From assembly GCF_014873945.1 (NCBI RefSeq), contig NZ_JADBEC010000001.1, positions 4,171,001 through 4,235,000 of the forward strand: 64,000 nt of DNA, given 5' to 3'. The first letter of the stretch is position 1. Each line of letters starts with the position of its first letter. A model generated the notes under the pieces. That model did not search any database, had not been told where the DNA came from, and saw nothing but the letters and a program-made list of their open reading frames with translations. This DNA is from Rhizobium viscosum (GTDB lineage: Bacteria > Pseudomonadota > Alphaproteobacteria > Rhizobiales > Rhizobiaceae). This document shows, piece after piece, positions 45,512 through 54,826 of this stretch. Both the position numbers and the translations under genes were made by a program.

Positions 45512-46549
45512 ATGATTTTCCGACAGCTTTTCGACAGTGTCTCCGGCACCTACACCTATCTCATCGCCTCCAGGCGCGGCGGCGAGGCGCTGATCATCGA
45601 TCCCGTGCTCGAAAAGGTGGACCGCTACATGCAGCTCGTGCGCGAGCTGGACCTGAAGCTGGTCAAGGCGGTGGATACCCACCTGCACGCCGACCACATT
45701 ACCGGCCTCGGCGCGCTGCGCGACCAGACCCATTGCATCACTGTGATGGGCGAGCAGACCAAGGCCGATGTCGTGGCCATGCGCGTTGCCGAAGGCGACC
45801 GCGTGACGATCGAGGGCCTCAGCCTCGACGTGCTCTATACGCCGGGCCATACGGACGATTCCTATTCCTACCTGATGGGCGACCGCATCTTCACCGGCGA
45901 CACACTGCTCATCCGCGGCACCGGCCGCACCGACTTCCAGAACGGCGACCCGCGCGCCCAATATGACTCCATCTTCAACAAGCTGCTCCGCCTGCCGGAG
46001 GAAACGCTGCTCTTCCCCGCCCATGACTACAAGGGCGACACGGTCTCCACCATCGGCGAGGAAAAACGCTTCAACCCGCGCCTGCAGGTCAAATCGATCG
46101 ACGAATATGTCGACCTGATGAACAACCTGCACCTGCCCAACCCGAAAATGATGGACGTCGCCGTGCCCGCCAACATCCACATCGGCCTCCACCAGGACGA
46201 GATCGCCCGCAAGGGCTGGGCGGTGAGCGCGAAGGATGCGCTTGATATGCGCGGGCGGGCGGATGTGGTGATCGTGGACCTGCGCGAGAGAAGCGAGCGG
46301 GAGCGGCATGGCGTGATCCCGGGCGCGCTGCATGCGCCCTATGCGGATCTGCAGGAGAACCTGTCAGCGGGCGGGATGCTGCATGAGCTGGCGGTGGCGA
46401 CCGGGAAACGGGTGGTGTTTTACTGTGCGTTCGGGGAGAGGTCGGCGATGGCCGTGCAGGCGGCGCAGGATGCCGGGGTGGGGAGTGCGTGTCATATTGA
46501 GGGTGGGATTGATGCTTGGAAGAAGGCTGGTGGGGTGGTGGGGGAGTGA
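45512..46549 (+). CDS. Persulfide dioxygenase-like MBL domain fused to rhodanese
   Basis: The product has 345 residues. The N-terminal ETHE1-like domain (1-235) has THLHADHITG, YTPGHTDDS, TGDTLLIRGTGRTDFQ and PAHDY, the iron-binding and substrate motifs of persulfide dioxygenases. The C-terminal rhodanese domain (~250-340) has VFYCAFGERSAMA with the active Cys. The pair handles reactive sulfur: rhodanese moves sulfane sulfur and the dioxygenase oxidises persulfide to sulfite. Similar fusions (Blh) in rhizobia are controlled by BigR, but no bigR is seen here. Confidence 0.9.
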   Translation: MIFRQLFDSVSGTYTYLIASRRGGEALIIDPVLEKVDRYMQLVRELDLKLVKAVDTHLHADHITGLGALRDQTHCITVMGEQTKADVVAMRVAEGDRVTIEGLSLDVLYTPGHTDDSYSYLMGDRIFTGDTLLIRGTGRTDFQNGDPRAQYDSIFNKLLRLPEETLLFPAHDYKGDTVSTIGEEKRFNPRLQVKSIDEYVDLMNNLHLPNPKMMDVAVPANIHIGLHQDEIARKGWAVSAKDALDMRGRADVVIVDLRERSERERHGVIPGALHAPYADLQENLSAGGMLHELAVATGKRVVFYCAFGERSAMAVQAAQDAGVGSACHIEGGIDAWKKAGGVVGE

Positions 46550-46550
46550 G

Positions 46551-49500
46551 TTAACGTTTAGCTGGTGGCAAGCGGAGAACGCCGTGCACTCGCCAGAGAC
46601 GCTCTAGGATCAGCCCCCTTGAGGCTGTGGAGCCGGCTGTTATACATACTGCTTGGCCATTTAGACCGATGTTTTCATATATTCGCGCGCCATCGTAGAT
46701 TTCGCTGCCTACTCGCTTCAAATATCCAAAGCTTTCGCTTCCGCTACGCGCCGTTACGGCGACAATTCTTCCTTCTAGTTTGCCCATGGCAGCAGGCGAT
46801 GTATCACCCACCGATTCGATAATCACCATGTCGCCGTCACGGACGATGGGATAAGCACTATCTTCCACAATACGAGCCAACATCAATCTTCGGGACAGTA
46901 TGTCGCTCGAATTAACCGGGAGGGCTTCTTCTTGGCCTGCGAACCTCAGCGCTTCGAAAAGCACGCCGACGATGGGCATCACTCGCGTCACTGCCGTTGA
47001 AACGATCTCGACTGGCGGCACTCGGTCGGTACCAGAACGGTCAGCAGCAAGAACAGTTTTCGAAGGGTCTTTCTTGTCGCGGTGAAAACGTCGAGCAAAA
47101 ATTCTGTTCTTGTACAAAGCGATAACGGGTTCGCCTTCAATCGGTTCTCTATCCAAAGAAACCATAACCACTTGGCCAGCAAGCGCTATAGAGCCGAGCG
47201 TCGGACCACGTACTCCATACAGCGCGATTGCACCGAGCGTATCCAGTGAAATGAATTCACGATCCTCTTCGACAGCAACGATATCAGAACTACTCCGAGC
47301 GGCCAATTTACCGATGACAGGGATCTTTTCGGTCGGCATCGATATGGAGTCTGGAGTTACCGGCGCGTCTACGAGAAGTAGGTCGCGTTCATCGTTAGTC
47401 AGCCGGCCCATAAAGCGAGCATAAGATGCTGTGCAGCTTCTTAGAACGCTATGAACGTTTTCGTAGGCGCTGTTTACGTCATGCGCGTCTTGGGGGGTGA
47501 TTTCAAATGGCCGATGATGCGCTTTGTTGATCACTTTATAGAAAAGCGCGGCGTTACGCAGCGCTTCGTGAGCAATAAGTCTTTCGAAGGGAGGTTCTTC
47601 AAACGGCTTTTCCCCGCCGTTTCGGGCGTGCCTCAACTGCCCTAGTAGATCGGCGAGAGTTGGATCGTGCATCACGAGTGGGTCGGTCGCCAGAAGGTTC
47701 CACAATCGATTCTCGATATCGACCCGCACGCATTTCACGAAATCTTGCGCCTTTGGCACGTCGTTTTCGTCTTCGTACCAGCGATCACGTTTCTCTCTGA
47801 TCTCTTCGAGTGAAGAACTTAAAGAGGCCGTAAGCTTTGAAGATGAAACGGGATTGAGCCGAAGTGTCGTCCAAGATGGGCTACCCGCCGCACGACTGGG
47901 TAACTTGTCCTGAATGGCGGCAACAAATCTGATGTCATTGGAAGTTATCAAAGGACGCATGCCGTGCTTAGGCATCAGGGGTATCGCGGCTGCGAGATTC
48001 TCACCATTAATTGGATCGAAATGTGTCTGAGGATCGTCCAGCAACATGCAACTTAATCCGCCGAGCTGTTTGCTGACGTGTTCCCAAAAAGCAAATAGGA
48101 ACGCCCAGACGCAAGCGCGCAGCAGCGATGCATTCATCACTTGATGAGCAGGAACATGCATCTGACCAAACTCTGCCCTAAGACCGAAACCGCCTTCTTC
48201 TCCTGATTTGAGTCCTCCATAGGAGGGGCCTCCGCGATAGTGCGAACGGTAAATCCTATCCAGCCATTCTGCGGTGTTCGTATTCAGCGTTTCTATCAGT
48301 CCAGAAACTCGTTCATGGACAACGGCTGGATATTCGAGAAAGGGTTCAACGGCATCAGCGGCGCGAGCCAGTAAGCTCAGACGATTTTTGTCCGCCTCCC
48401 ATTGTAGGCGTATTAACTCCATATCATCGAGATGGCGGATCAAGGACACGATGGGAATTGCGTTTTGCACCGCACGTCGTATCGCCGCTATTTGCTCCCT
48501 AAGCGGCATTGTTTCCGGCGCGTTTACAAAACTACCGGAAATTGTTTCTGTCCCGTGTCCACCGATTTCTGTTGCATCATCAGCAGATTTTATCTTCCCG
48601 ATGAATCTATCTACGAGTGCCGGCAATGCAGTCTTCGCCTGGGTTCGATGCCCACGAAGCTGTAGGGTGCGGGCGACGGCCTTTAGCCGTTTTTGTAACT
48701 TGCCGGTGGAAAGCAAATTGGGAAGGGTGCTGTCAGCAGGCTCCGGCGCGTCGGGCAGAGGATTTTCTCGGCAAGCGATGTCCCAGACAATCTGCCCATT
48801 CTTGCGCAATGGTTGCAATTTTCCGGAAAAAGCTCTGCTGGCTAACAATTCATCCACATAGGCTTTGCGATAAATATCAAGTAACCCGTCCTGCGGAGCC
48901 TTGTCGGCAAAGGCGCGTAAGGTGTCCGGCAGCACATTCAGAAATGCAGATGCCTCATCACTCTCCCATTGCGCTGCCGTCTTGCCAATGTCATTATCGG
49001 CCTCGCGACATTGATCTAGCGCAGACTTTACTGAGCGATCGAGTAGGGCATCTAGAGGAACTTCGTCTAGGTTAGTCCCGCAAACTGGACAGTTCACCAG
49101 GTCTTTGTCCGGATGATGATCTTTATGCCAAGCTGCTACCCTTGCGTATAGTCGCCATCTGATTGCCTGACGCTCATCTTCTAGTCTTTGAGAGAGCGCT
49201 TCTCCTCGTTTGATGATATCTTGGATTGCTGACAACGCAGAAGTTGCTTCTTCGTCAGTTATCTTACTGAGACCTGTAAGGAACACTACGGATGGTAATT
49301 CTCTTAGAGAACTGCCCTGAAGTTGATCGGCTGCATCGTCAAGGGCGCGGTTAAAAGTATCTACGTCCTGCTTCGTCGCGAGTTCGATCCGCTGCTCCAG
49401 GATCGTTTCCATTGATGCTGACAAATCGGACCGTAGCTCACGCAATTTCGTTTGCGCAGCAGCTATTGAGGATTGGCAATCGATGTTTTGAGTGACGGGA

Positions 49501-50627
49501 TCGTTCTGTTCTACTTTTTCGTCTTCCTCGGCTTCTTGAGACACTATCGTTTCGTTTTGCCCTGGCAGCAATATTTTCGGTAATTCTCCGAGATCGCGTT
49601 GCTCTTCCCATCGATCCTGGAACATCTTCAGCGTCTGTTTGAAGGCTTCTTTTTTCGTACTTTGCGCCTCTTCAGTCGTGCGCTTTTCAGTTGTGCGTAG
49701 ACGATTTACAAGTCTGTCGGTTCGATATCCAAGTTCCTCCAGAGGCCTTAAACCAGTTAGCTGCGATACCGCTTGAGTGAAATCTGATTTTTCATCGAAA
49801 CGCATGTGGGCCGCCACGCCCGGCATCAGTGTTCCGGCCTCGAGGGCCAATGCGGAGAGGCCAAGGCTCTCCAAACCCACCACGGGAGCTACCAGTTTCT
49901 TTCCGGTTATCGAAAGGCTTCGGGTAATGCGGCAGACTTCACCTGTCTCAGCACGCTCAAACAGAAGACTTACACGAGTGTCCAGTTTCGGAGAGTCTCC
50001 GAGTTGCGCAAGATTTTCAGATGATGGAATTGGCACAATGGGCGGTATTTCAATATCAGGGCGACCGTCCGATTCTTGCTCCTGATCTTCTTCAATCAGC
50101 CACTCGACGGTCATAGGCTCGTGTACTTCATGCGGCACGTGCTGAGAACGCAATGCTTTCCCCGTAAGGCACCACATAATTGCGCTCAACAGCGCCGTCT
50201 TGCCTGCGCCGTTGAAGCCGCTAACGAGCGTGATTTCTTTACCTAGATCTAAGATGAACGCTTCCGGATCTTCTCCTAGCGGCCCCAAGTGCTTATGTAA
50301 GCCGCCGAAACGATGAGCCTCGACTTGCTTCAGGTGCCAAATTGGCTTGTCGCTGCCCTTCACCGCAATTTTTGGGGATGCTGAGTTCGGGGGCGGTCCT
50401 TCAAGCGCTTTAATAAGACTTTCAATCTCTTTCGCTTGCACCGTTTTGTTGCGGGGCCACAGATCGCGGTTTCTGCCATAAAAGGCAAAGGCTTTACGTC
50501 GATCTTCTGTATCTAGGCGGAAGGCAGGTTCCTTCGTGCGATGGATCGGGATGCCATCGGAAAGTAATTGGATAATTTCATCCAGATTGTAGTCTTCCAA
50601 ACGTACGGGTTCAGATTGGTCGTTCAT
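46551..50627 (-). CDS. Giant Rad50-like ATPase with zinc-hook motif and S24/LexA-like C-terminus (candidate defence protein)
   Basis: The product has 1358 residues. After a ~100-residue N-terminal region, an ABC/Rad50-type ATPase head begins: Walker A GFNGAGKTALLS at ~137-148. Long helical segments flank a NCPVCGTN zinc-hook near 510, and the Walker B/D-loop MLLDDPQTHFDP is near 865. After a further helical region, two LexA/S24-like folds follow: one degenerate (VRGPTLGSIALAGQVVMV), and one with a plausible Ser-Lys dyad (EDSAYPIVRDGDMVIIE near 1255 and GYLKRVG near 1305). The TAA stop lies one base after the stop of the convergent rhodanese fusion gene. The gene is AT-richer than the flanks and alone, as for an acquired defence gene. 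The domain combination is unusual. Confidence 0.72.
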   Translation of the reverse strand: MNDQSEPVRLEDYNLDEIIQLLSDGIPIHRTKEPAFRLDTEDRRKAFAFYGRNRDLWPRNKTVQAKEIESLIKALEGPPPNSASPKIAVKGSDKPIWHLKQVEAHRFGGLHKHLGPLGEDPEAFILDLGKEITLVSGFNGAGKTALLSAIMWCLTGKALRSQHVPHEVHEPMTVEWLIEEDQEQESDGRPDIEIPPIVPIPSSENLAQLGDSPKLDTRVSLLFERAETGEVCRITRSLSITGKKLVAPVVGLESLGLSALALEAGTLMPGVAAHMRFDEKSDFTQAVSQLTGLRPLEELGYRTDRLVNRLRTTEKRTTEEAQSTKKEAFKQTLKMFQDRWEEQRDLGELPKILLPGQNETIVSQEAEEDEKVEQNDPVTQNIDCQSSIAAAQTKLRELRSDLSASMETILEQRIELATKQDVDTFNRALDDAADQLQGSSLRELPSVVFLTGLSKITDEEATSALSAIQDIIKRGEALSQRLEDERQAIRWRLYARVAAWHKDHHPDKDLVNCPVCGTNLDEVPLDALLDRSVKSALDQCREADNDIGKTAAQWESDEASAFLNVLPDTLRAFADKAPQDGLLDIYRKAYVDELLASRAFSGKLQPLRKNGQIVWDIACRENPLPDAPEPADSTLPNLLSTGKLQKRLKAVARTLQLRGHRTQAKTALPALVDRFIGKIKSADDATEIGGHGTETISGSFVNAPETMPLREQIAAIRRAVQNAIPIVSLIRHLDDMELIRLQWEADKNRLSLLARAADAVEPFLEYPAVVHERVSGLIETLNTNTAEWLDRIYRSHYRGGPSYGGLKSGEEGGFGLRAEFGQMHVPAHQVMNASLLRACVWAFLFAFWEHVSKQLGGLSCMLLDDPQTHFDPINGENLAAAIPLMPKHGMRPLITSNDIRFVAAIQDKLPSRAAGSPSWTTLRLNPVSSSKLTASLSSSLEEIREKRDRWYEDENDVPKAQDFVKCVRVDIENRLWNLLATDPLVMHDPTLADLLGQLRHARNGGEKPFEEPPFERLIAHEALRNAALFYKVINKAHHRPFEITPQDAHDVNSAYENVHSVLRSCTASYARFMGRLTNDERDLLLVDAPVTPDSISMPTEKIPVIGKLAARSSSDIVAVEEDREFISLDTLGAIALYGVRGPTLGSIALAGQVVMVSLDREPIEGEPVIALYKNRIFARRFHRDKKDPSKTVLAADRSGTDRVPPVEIVSTAVTRVMPIVGVLFEALRFAGQEEALPVNSSDILSRRLMLARIVEDSAYPIVRDGDMVIIESVGDTSPAAMGKLEGRIVAVTARSGSESFGYLKRVGSEIYDGARIYENIGLNGQAVCITAGSTASRGLILERLWRVHGVLRLPPAKR

Positions 50628-50719
50628 GCTTCAAAAATCTCTTCGCACGTTCTTTGACATTACTTAAAGGCAACTTTCTTATAGTAGTGAGATTCGCTTT
50701 AGGTAGAAAGAGGAGCGGG

Positions 50720-50794
50720 ATGCAACCAAATTCATCAAAAAGCTACTCGAAATCGCCGTCAGTCCCTGACCAAAACCGAAACCTCCTTGTCCGA
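50720..50794 (+). CDS. Possible 24-codon leader ORF upstream of and overlapping araC-like gene
   Basis: The ATG at 50720 has an excellent GAGGAG five bases before it and reads 24 codons (MQPNSSKSYSKSPS...) to a stop that overlaps the TTG start at 50787 of the AraC gene. It may be a translated leader, or the real N-terminus separated by a frameshift. Confidence 0.35.
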
Positions 50795-51686
50795 TAAATC
50801 CACCCCCGAAACCCTGAGCCAGCGCATCCACGCCCGCCTTCTCGCCCGGAGCCGTGGCCCGGCGTGGAGCACCATTTCCGTCCACCTGCTCTCCCACCAG
50901 CCACTCGAAACCAACCTCCTCGTGCCCGCCGTCGCCGAGCCGCTCGTGGTCTGGATCGTCTCTGGCTTGGCGCGCATCGAGGAGCGGGACATTGGTGGGG
51001 AATGGATGTCGGCGGAGGTCTCTGCCGGCGATTTCTATCTGACGCAGAGCGAGACGCCCTACGAGCTCAGGTGGGAGACGAGTGCGGGGGAGCCGCTTTG
51101 CGTCATGCATCTCTATCTCGGGCTGCCGATCTACCAGCGGGCGATAGCGGAGGTTTTGGGTGCTGACGGCGCGGATCGGTTTCGGCTGGCGGATATTTCC
51201 GGGGCGCGGGACGAGGCGATTTCGGGGTTGATGGGGATGATCCTGAAAGAGTTGACGGGTGCTGCCGTGCCCAGCGAAATGGCTGTGCAGGGCATCGCGC
51301 AGGCGCTCGCCGTCCATCTCGTACGGCACTATGGCAGCCAAGATGGCGCGGTGCCCGCCCGGCGCGGGGCGCTGCCGGCTTTCAAGCTGCAGAAGGTGGT
51401 GCGGATGATGGAGGCGGGGCTTGATCGGGCCTTCAATCTGGAAAGCCTGGCGGCCGAGGCCGAGCTTAGCGCCTTTCATTTTTCCCGCGTTTTCAAGCAA
51501 TCGACCGGTTCTTCGCCATCGGATTATTTCATCCAGCTGAAGATGGCCGAGGCGCGCCGGCTGCTGAGGGAGACGGATCAGAGCATCGTCTCGATCGCGC
51601 TCGATCTCGGCTATTCCAGCCCCAGCCATTTCGCGCAGGTGTTCCGGCGTCAGGTCGGTGTCAGCCCGCGCGATTATCGCGGGTAG
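50787..51686 (+). CDS. AraC-family transcriptional regulator
   Basis: The product has about 299 residues if started at TTG 50787; the true start is uncertain because no ribosome-binding site precedes it. The C-terminal ~100 residues contain two helix-turn-helix motifs (NLESLAAEAELSAFHFSRVF and SIVSIALDLGYSSPSHFAQVF), diagnostic of AraC. The N-terminal cupin-like domain would bind the effector. The adjacent downstream SDR gene on the same strand is a plausible target. Confidence 0.85.
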   Translation: MSDKSTPETLSQRIHARLLARSRGPAWSTISVHLLSHQPLETNLLVPAVAEPLVVWIVSGLARIEERDIGGEWMSAEVSAGDFYLTQSETPYELRWETSAGEPLCVMHLYLGLPIYQRAIAEVLGADGADRFRLADISGARDEAISGLMGMILKELTGAAVPSEMAVQGIAQALAVHLVRHYGSQDGAVPARRGALPAFKLQKVVRMMEAGLDRAFNLESLAAEAELSAFHFSRVFKQSTGSSPSDYFIQLKMAEARRLLRETDQSIVSIALDLGYSSPSHFAQVFRRQVGVSPRDYRG

Positions 51687-51867
51687 CGCCTTTTGCCTTG
51701 CGCATGTCCGGGCGCAAGGTCGCTGCGCAGTTTTGCAGAGATTGCTCCTGTTCGCAGCAAATCCGCGACAGTCTCAGCAAGCGGCCGAGCGAAGGGCCGG
51801 CCTGATTTTTCTAACCTGTTCCCGTCGAAACCAGCCGTCTCAAGGGCGGCAACGAAAGGGAATGAAC

Positions 51868-52614
51868 ATGTCAATCCAAGGAAAAACTGCTCTCATTACC
51901 GGCGCGTCGAGCGGTATCGGCGCTGCCACGGCGCTCAAGCTTGCAGCCAATGGCGCCAAGGTTGGGCTTGCGGCGCGCCGCACCGAGCGGCTGGAAGAGC
52001 TCGTCTCGCAGATCGCCCAGGCGGGCGGGCAGGCGATCGCGCTGGAGATGGATGTCGTCGATGCCGCTTCCGTCGAGGCGGGTGTGGCGAAGCTCGCGCA
52101 AGCGTTCGGCAGCATCGATATCCTCTTCAACAATGCCGGCCTGATGCCGCTCTCGGATATCGAGGCGCTGAAGACGGAGGAATGGCACCGGATGGTGGAC
52201 GTCAATATCAAGGGCGTGCTGAACACGACCGCCGCCGTGCTGCCGCCTATGATCGGCCAGAAATCCGGCCATATCGTCAACACCTCGTCGATTGCCGGCC
52301 GCAAGGTCTTTGCTGGCCTGACGGTCTATTGCGCGACAAAGCATGCGATCACCGCGCTCTCGGATGGCATGCGTATGGAGCTTGGCAAGAAGCACAATAT
52401 CCGCGTGACCTGCGTGCAGCCGGGTGCGGTCGAGACCGAGCTTTACGACCAGATCTCCGATCCGGCGGCGCGCCAGCAGATGGAAGACCTGAAGACGCAG
52501 ATGGAATTTCTCAAGGCGGAGGATATCGCCGAGACGGTGCTGTTTGCGGTGCAGTCGCCCAGGCATGTGGATATTGCCGAGGTGTTTGTGATGCCGACGC
52601 AGCAGGCCTGGTGA
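51868..52614 (+). CDS. Short-chain dehydrogenase/reductase
   Basis: This 248-residue enzyme has the nucleotide motif TGASSGIGAAT, NNAGLMPLS, the catalytic Ser in NTSSIAG and YCATKHAI with Tyr/Lys. It is an NAD(P)-dependent oxidoreductase of unknown substrate, in the group often called YdfG-like. The start at 51868 (or the ATG six bases earlier) follows AAAGGG. It lies downstream of the AraC regulator, which probably controls it. Confidence 0.88.
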   Translation: MSIQGKTALITGASSGIGAATALKLAANGAKVGLAARRTERLEELVSQIAQAGGQAIALEMDVVDAASVEAGVAKLAQAFGSIDILFNNAGLMPLSDIEALKTEEWHRMVDVNIKGVLNTTAAVLPPMIGQKSGHIVNTSSIAGRKVFAGLTVYCATKHAITALSDGMRMELGKKHNIRVTCVQPGAVETELYDQISDPAARQQMEDLKTQMEFLKAEDIAETVLFAVQSPRHVDIAEVFVMPTQQAW

Positions 52615-52765
52615 GGTTTGGGCGTATCCCGCGCCTTTGCACAAAGCCGATGTCGCGGGGTTCGCGGCATCGGCTGTGGATTACAGTGTATTGCGGATAT
52701 TATTCTCGTAATATTTGTAGGAATTATTGTGCACCTTGTGCTTTGCCTTTTGGAGATTGAACTGA

Positions 52766-53143
52766 ATGAGGACGACTGTACTTCTCTGTGCCGCCGCGAT
52801 GGCGCTGGCCGGCTGCCAGACTCCGGCCCCGCAATCCGTTGCGGATTCGCAGCGTCCTCCGTCCAGCGAATTGAGACACAAGAATATTGATATTCTGCGT
52901 GGACGTATCAAGGCGGGGGATTTCTTAAAGGCCGAGATTTCTAGCGTGGTTCTGCTCAGACCGGAAGAGAAGATCTATGCCTATTGCACGCGGACCACGG
53001 AGCGCTCCAACCCGGACTGGTCGTATCTCGGGATCGCCCTGAAAAACGACATGATCATCGACGTCACGAAAAACGACTATCGCTGCCACGACAAGCGGTT
53101 GCGCTATTACGATTTTCCTGAGCTGCGGAACATGAAGTACTGA
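52766..53143 (+). CDS. Lipoprotein, unknown
   Basis: The product has 125 residues with a lipobox LAGC at Cys17 of the signal (MALAGCQTP). The mature domain has three Cys and a basic C-terminus (CTRTTERSNPDW, CHDKRLRYYDF). It is anchored to a membrane in the envelope. No family is recognised. It is probably in the same unit as the small membrane protein at 53235. Confidence 0.75.
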   Translation: MRTTVLLCAAAMALAGCQTPAPQSVADSQRPPSSELRHKNIDILRGRIKAGDFLKAEISSVVLLRPEEKIYAYCTRTTERSNPDWSYLGIALKNDMIIDVTKNDYRCHDKRLRYYDFPELRNMKY

Positions 53144-53234
53144 CGGGGGAGGTACGGAATCCGGCCGCCTCGCCAGTCGGCAGATCATCCTCCGATGGCA
53201 TTCGTTGCGGCTCTGGTGGCCTGTTGGGGGACGC

Positions 53235-53627
53235 ATGAAGGACATCAATCTGCCGCAAGTCGATATTTTCCTGCTGGCCTACGCGGTGGGAATGCTCGTC
53301 GGGCATATTCCATTTCTTGCCGACGGTTCCGCGCTGCTCCTGATGGCCCTGAAAGTCGTTCTCTCAGTTCCGGTGTGTCTCTTTGTCTTCGTGATCTATG
53401 TGACGAACGCCGCTCGCATACACAGACGCCCGGTTTTCTGGTCCATTGTTCTGTTTCTTGTCGTGCTGTTTCTATCAGTGGTTCTGTCTCTGGCCTGGTT
53501 CCGGAACGAAGGTGAATTCAGGGCGTTTCTGATCGCCGCGTCCTTGGCTCTTCTCGTTCCATCTCTAGCGACATCGTGCCTGTGTTTCGCCTTCATGATC
53601 AGGCGACGTTTTCGTCAGATCGCCTGA
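53235..53627 (+). CDS. Four-helix small membrane protein, unknown
   Basis: The product has 130 residues from the ATG at 53235 (GGGGGA upstream; an earlier in-frame GTG is possible). Four hydrophobic helices cover most of the length (IFLLAYAVGMLVGHIPFL, ALKVVLSVPVCLFVFVIYV, SIVLFLVVLFLSVVLSL, ASLALLVPSLATSCLCFAF). It lies 91 bp after the lipoprotein gene on the same strand. The function is unknown. Confidence 0.62.
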   Translation: MKDINLPQVDIFLLAYAVGMLVGHIPFLADGSALLLMALKVVLSVPVCLFVFVIYVTNAARIHRRPVFWSIVLFLVVLFLSVVLSLAWFRNEGEFRAFLIAASLALLVPSLATSCLCFAFMIRRRFRQIA

Positions 53628-53654
53628 CGGATGAGCTCAGAGCCAACTCAGCCT

Positions 53655-54452
53655 TCAACCCACACCTCGCACCGCCCAGGCCACGCTCTCAAACGCGCGC
53701 GGCCCATCCTCCGACCTGCCATCCAGATAGGCCGCCCTCAGCGCTTCCCGTAGCCGCTCTCGTCTTGCCTCCGGCAGCGCCTCGAAAAACGCAGAAAACC
53801 GTCCCTGGCCGTATACCTTCGGCAGGTAGAAGTCTTCGAAATTGGCGTAGTCCATCATCATCGTCAGCCTCGCCTCGGCGACATCGGCGAAGCCCGCGCT
53901 TTCAAACAGCGCCCGCAACTCACCCTCGGCCGTCATCGGCCGCGGGCCTGATGGAATGCCGTTGCCTTCGGCTTCGGGTTCGATGGCGCGGATCGTGTTC
54001 CAGAAGAGGCGCCAGCTCGGCATGCCGTCATGGGACCAGACGGCGGCGGCAGCGGTGGCGCCCGGTTTGAGGACGCGGCGCATTTCGGAGATTGCCTCTT
54101 CGGCATTCGAGACGAAGTGGAGGACGAGCAGGGAATAGGCGGCGTCGAAGCTTTTGTCTTCATGGGGCAGGGCGCAGACGTCGCCTTTGCGGGCGCTTAC
54201 CCTCGGGTCGTTGGTGCGGGCGCGCAGGGCAGCGACGAAATTTTCCTCGAAGTCGAGGGCTTCGATGGCGGTGAGTTCGGGGTGGGCGGCGAGCGCCAGC
54301 GTCAGGCTGCCGGTGCCGCAGCCGGCATCAAGGACGCGGCCGTGCGAGGGTACGCCGGCGAAGGCGAGGAAGGGGGCTGCGAGCTTGCGGCTCCAGCGGC
54401 CCATGCTGGCTTCATAGGCGTCGGCGCCCTTGGCGATGAAGGTGGATGGCAT
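53655..54452 (-). CDS. SAM-dependent methyltransferase
   Basis: The product has 265 residues from the ATG at 54452 (GGGGAAG upstream). The class I SAM motif VLDAGCGTGSLTLAL and the acidic ALDFEENFVAAL give the cofactor site, followed by DAAYSLLVLHFVS and RRVLKPGATAAA as in UbiE/Coq5-type enzymes. The substrate is unknown. It is convergent with the four-helix membrane protein and separated from the RND operon by a family A repeat. Confidence 0.85.
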   Translation of the reverse strand: MPSTFIAKGADAYEASMGRWSRKLAAPFLAFAGVPSHGRVLDAGCGTGSLTLALAAHPELTAIEALDFEENFVAALRARTNDPRVSARKGDVCALPHEDKSFDAAYSLLVLHFVSNAEEAISEMRRVLKPGATAAAAVWSHDGMPSWRLFWNTIRAIEPEAEGNGIPSGPRPMTAEGELRALFESAGFADVAEARLTMMMDYANFEDFYLPKVYGQGRFSAFFEALPEARRERLREALRAAYLDGRSEDGPRAFESVAWAVRGVG

Positions 54453-54550
54453 TGGGCTTCCCCGGCGGTTGTGCGTTTGGTGGGCGGATATAGGGCGAGT
54501 GGATGGGGCGTCTATTGTGAGGCCGGTTCGTTCGGCGTTTTCGCGCGTGG

Positions 54551-54726
54551 CACCCCCCTCTGTCCTGCCGGACATCTCCCCCACAGGTGGGGAGATTGGC
54601 TGGGGGCGCCGGTTTCCCCAAACAATAAACGTTGCAAACTGCATAACGTCCGCGATGTGCGAAGGTCGTGCCACTTGTCGATCTCCCCACCTGTGGGGGA
54701 GATGCCCGGCAGGGCAGAGGGGGGTG
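54551..54726. repeat. Family A intergenic element, copy 6
   Basis: This is a full-length, well-preserved copy, nearly identical at both ends to copy 1, with the core in the same orientation as copy 1. It fills the 374-bp gap before the RND operon together with the terminator at 54763-54804. Confidence 0.92.
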
Positions 54727-54762
54727 CCCCAAACACAGCCTGCAATTCATTTCACCTAGGCT

Positions 54763-54804
54763 CAAAAAAACAAAAACTCCCGGGCTCCTTTCGAAGCCCG
54801 GGAG
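54763..54804 (-). terminator. Rho-independent terminator of the RND efflux operon
   Basis: On the minus strand a CTCCCGGGCT/AGCCCGGGAG stem with an 8-nt loop is followed by a T-rich run (TTTTTGTTTTTTT). It lies about 22 bp after the stop of the RND permease. Confidence 0.9.
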
Positions 54805-54826
54805 GCATGACGCATCGGCCGGTAGG

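Noticed and set aside
45437..46333. 298-codon minus-strand frame opposite the rhodanese fusion
   Set aside because: Antisense shadow of a clear enzyme gene.
46551..50627. HEPN ribonuclease motif in the Rad50-like protein (RHARNGG region)
   Set aside because: The required Rx4-6H spacing with a His is not present, so an RloC-like anticodon nuclease domain is not supported.
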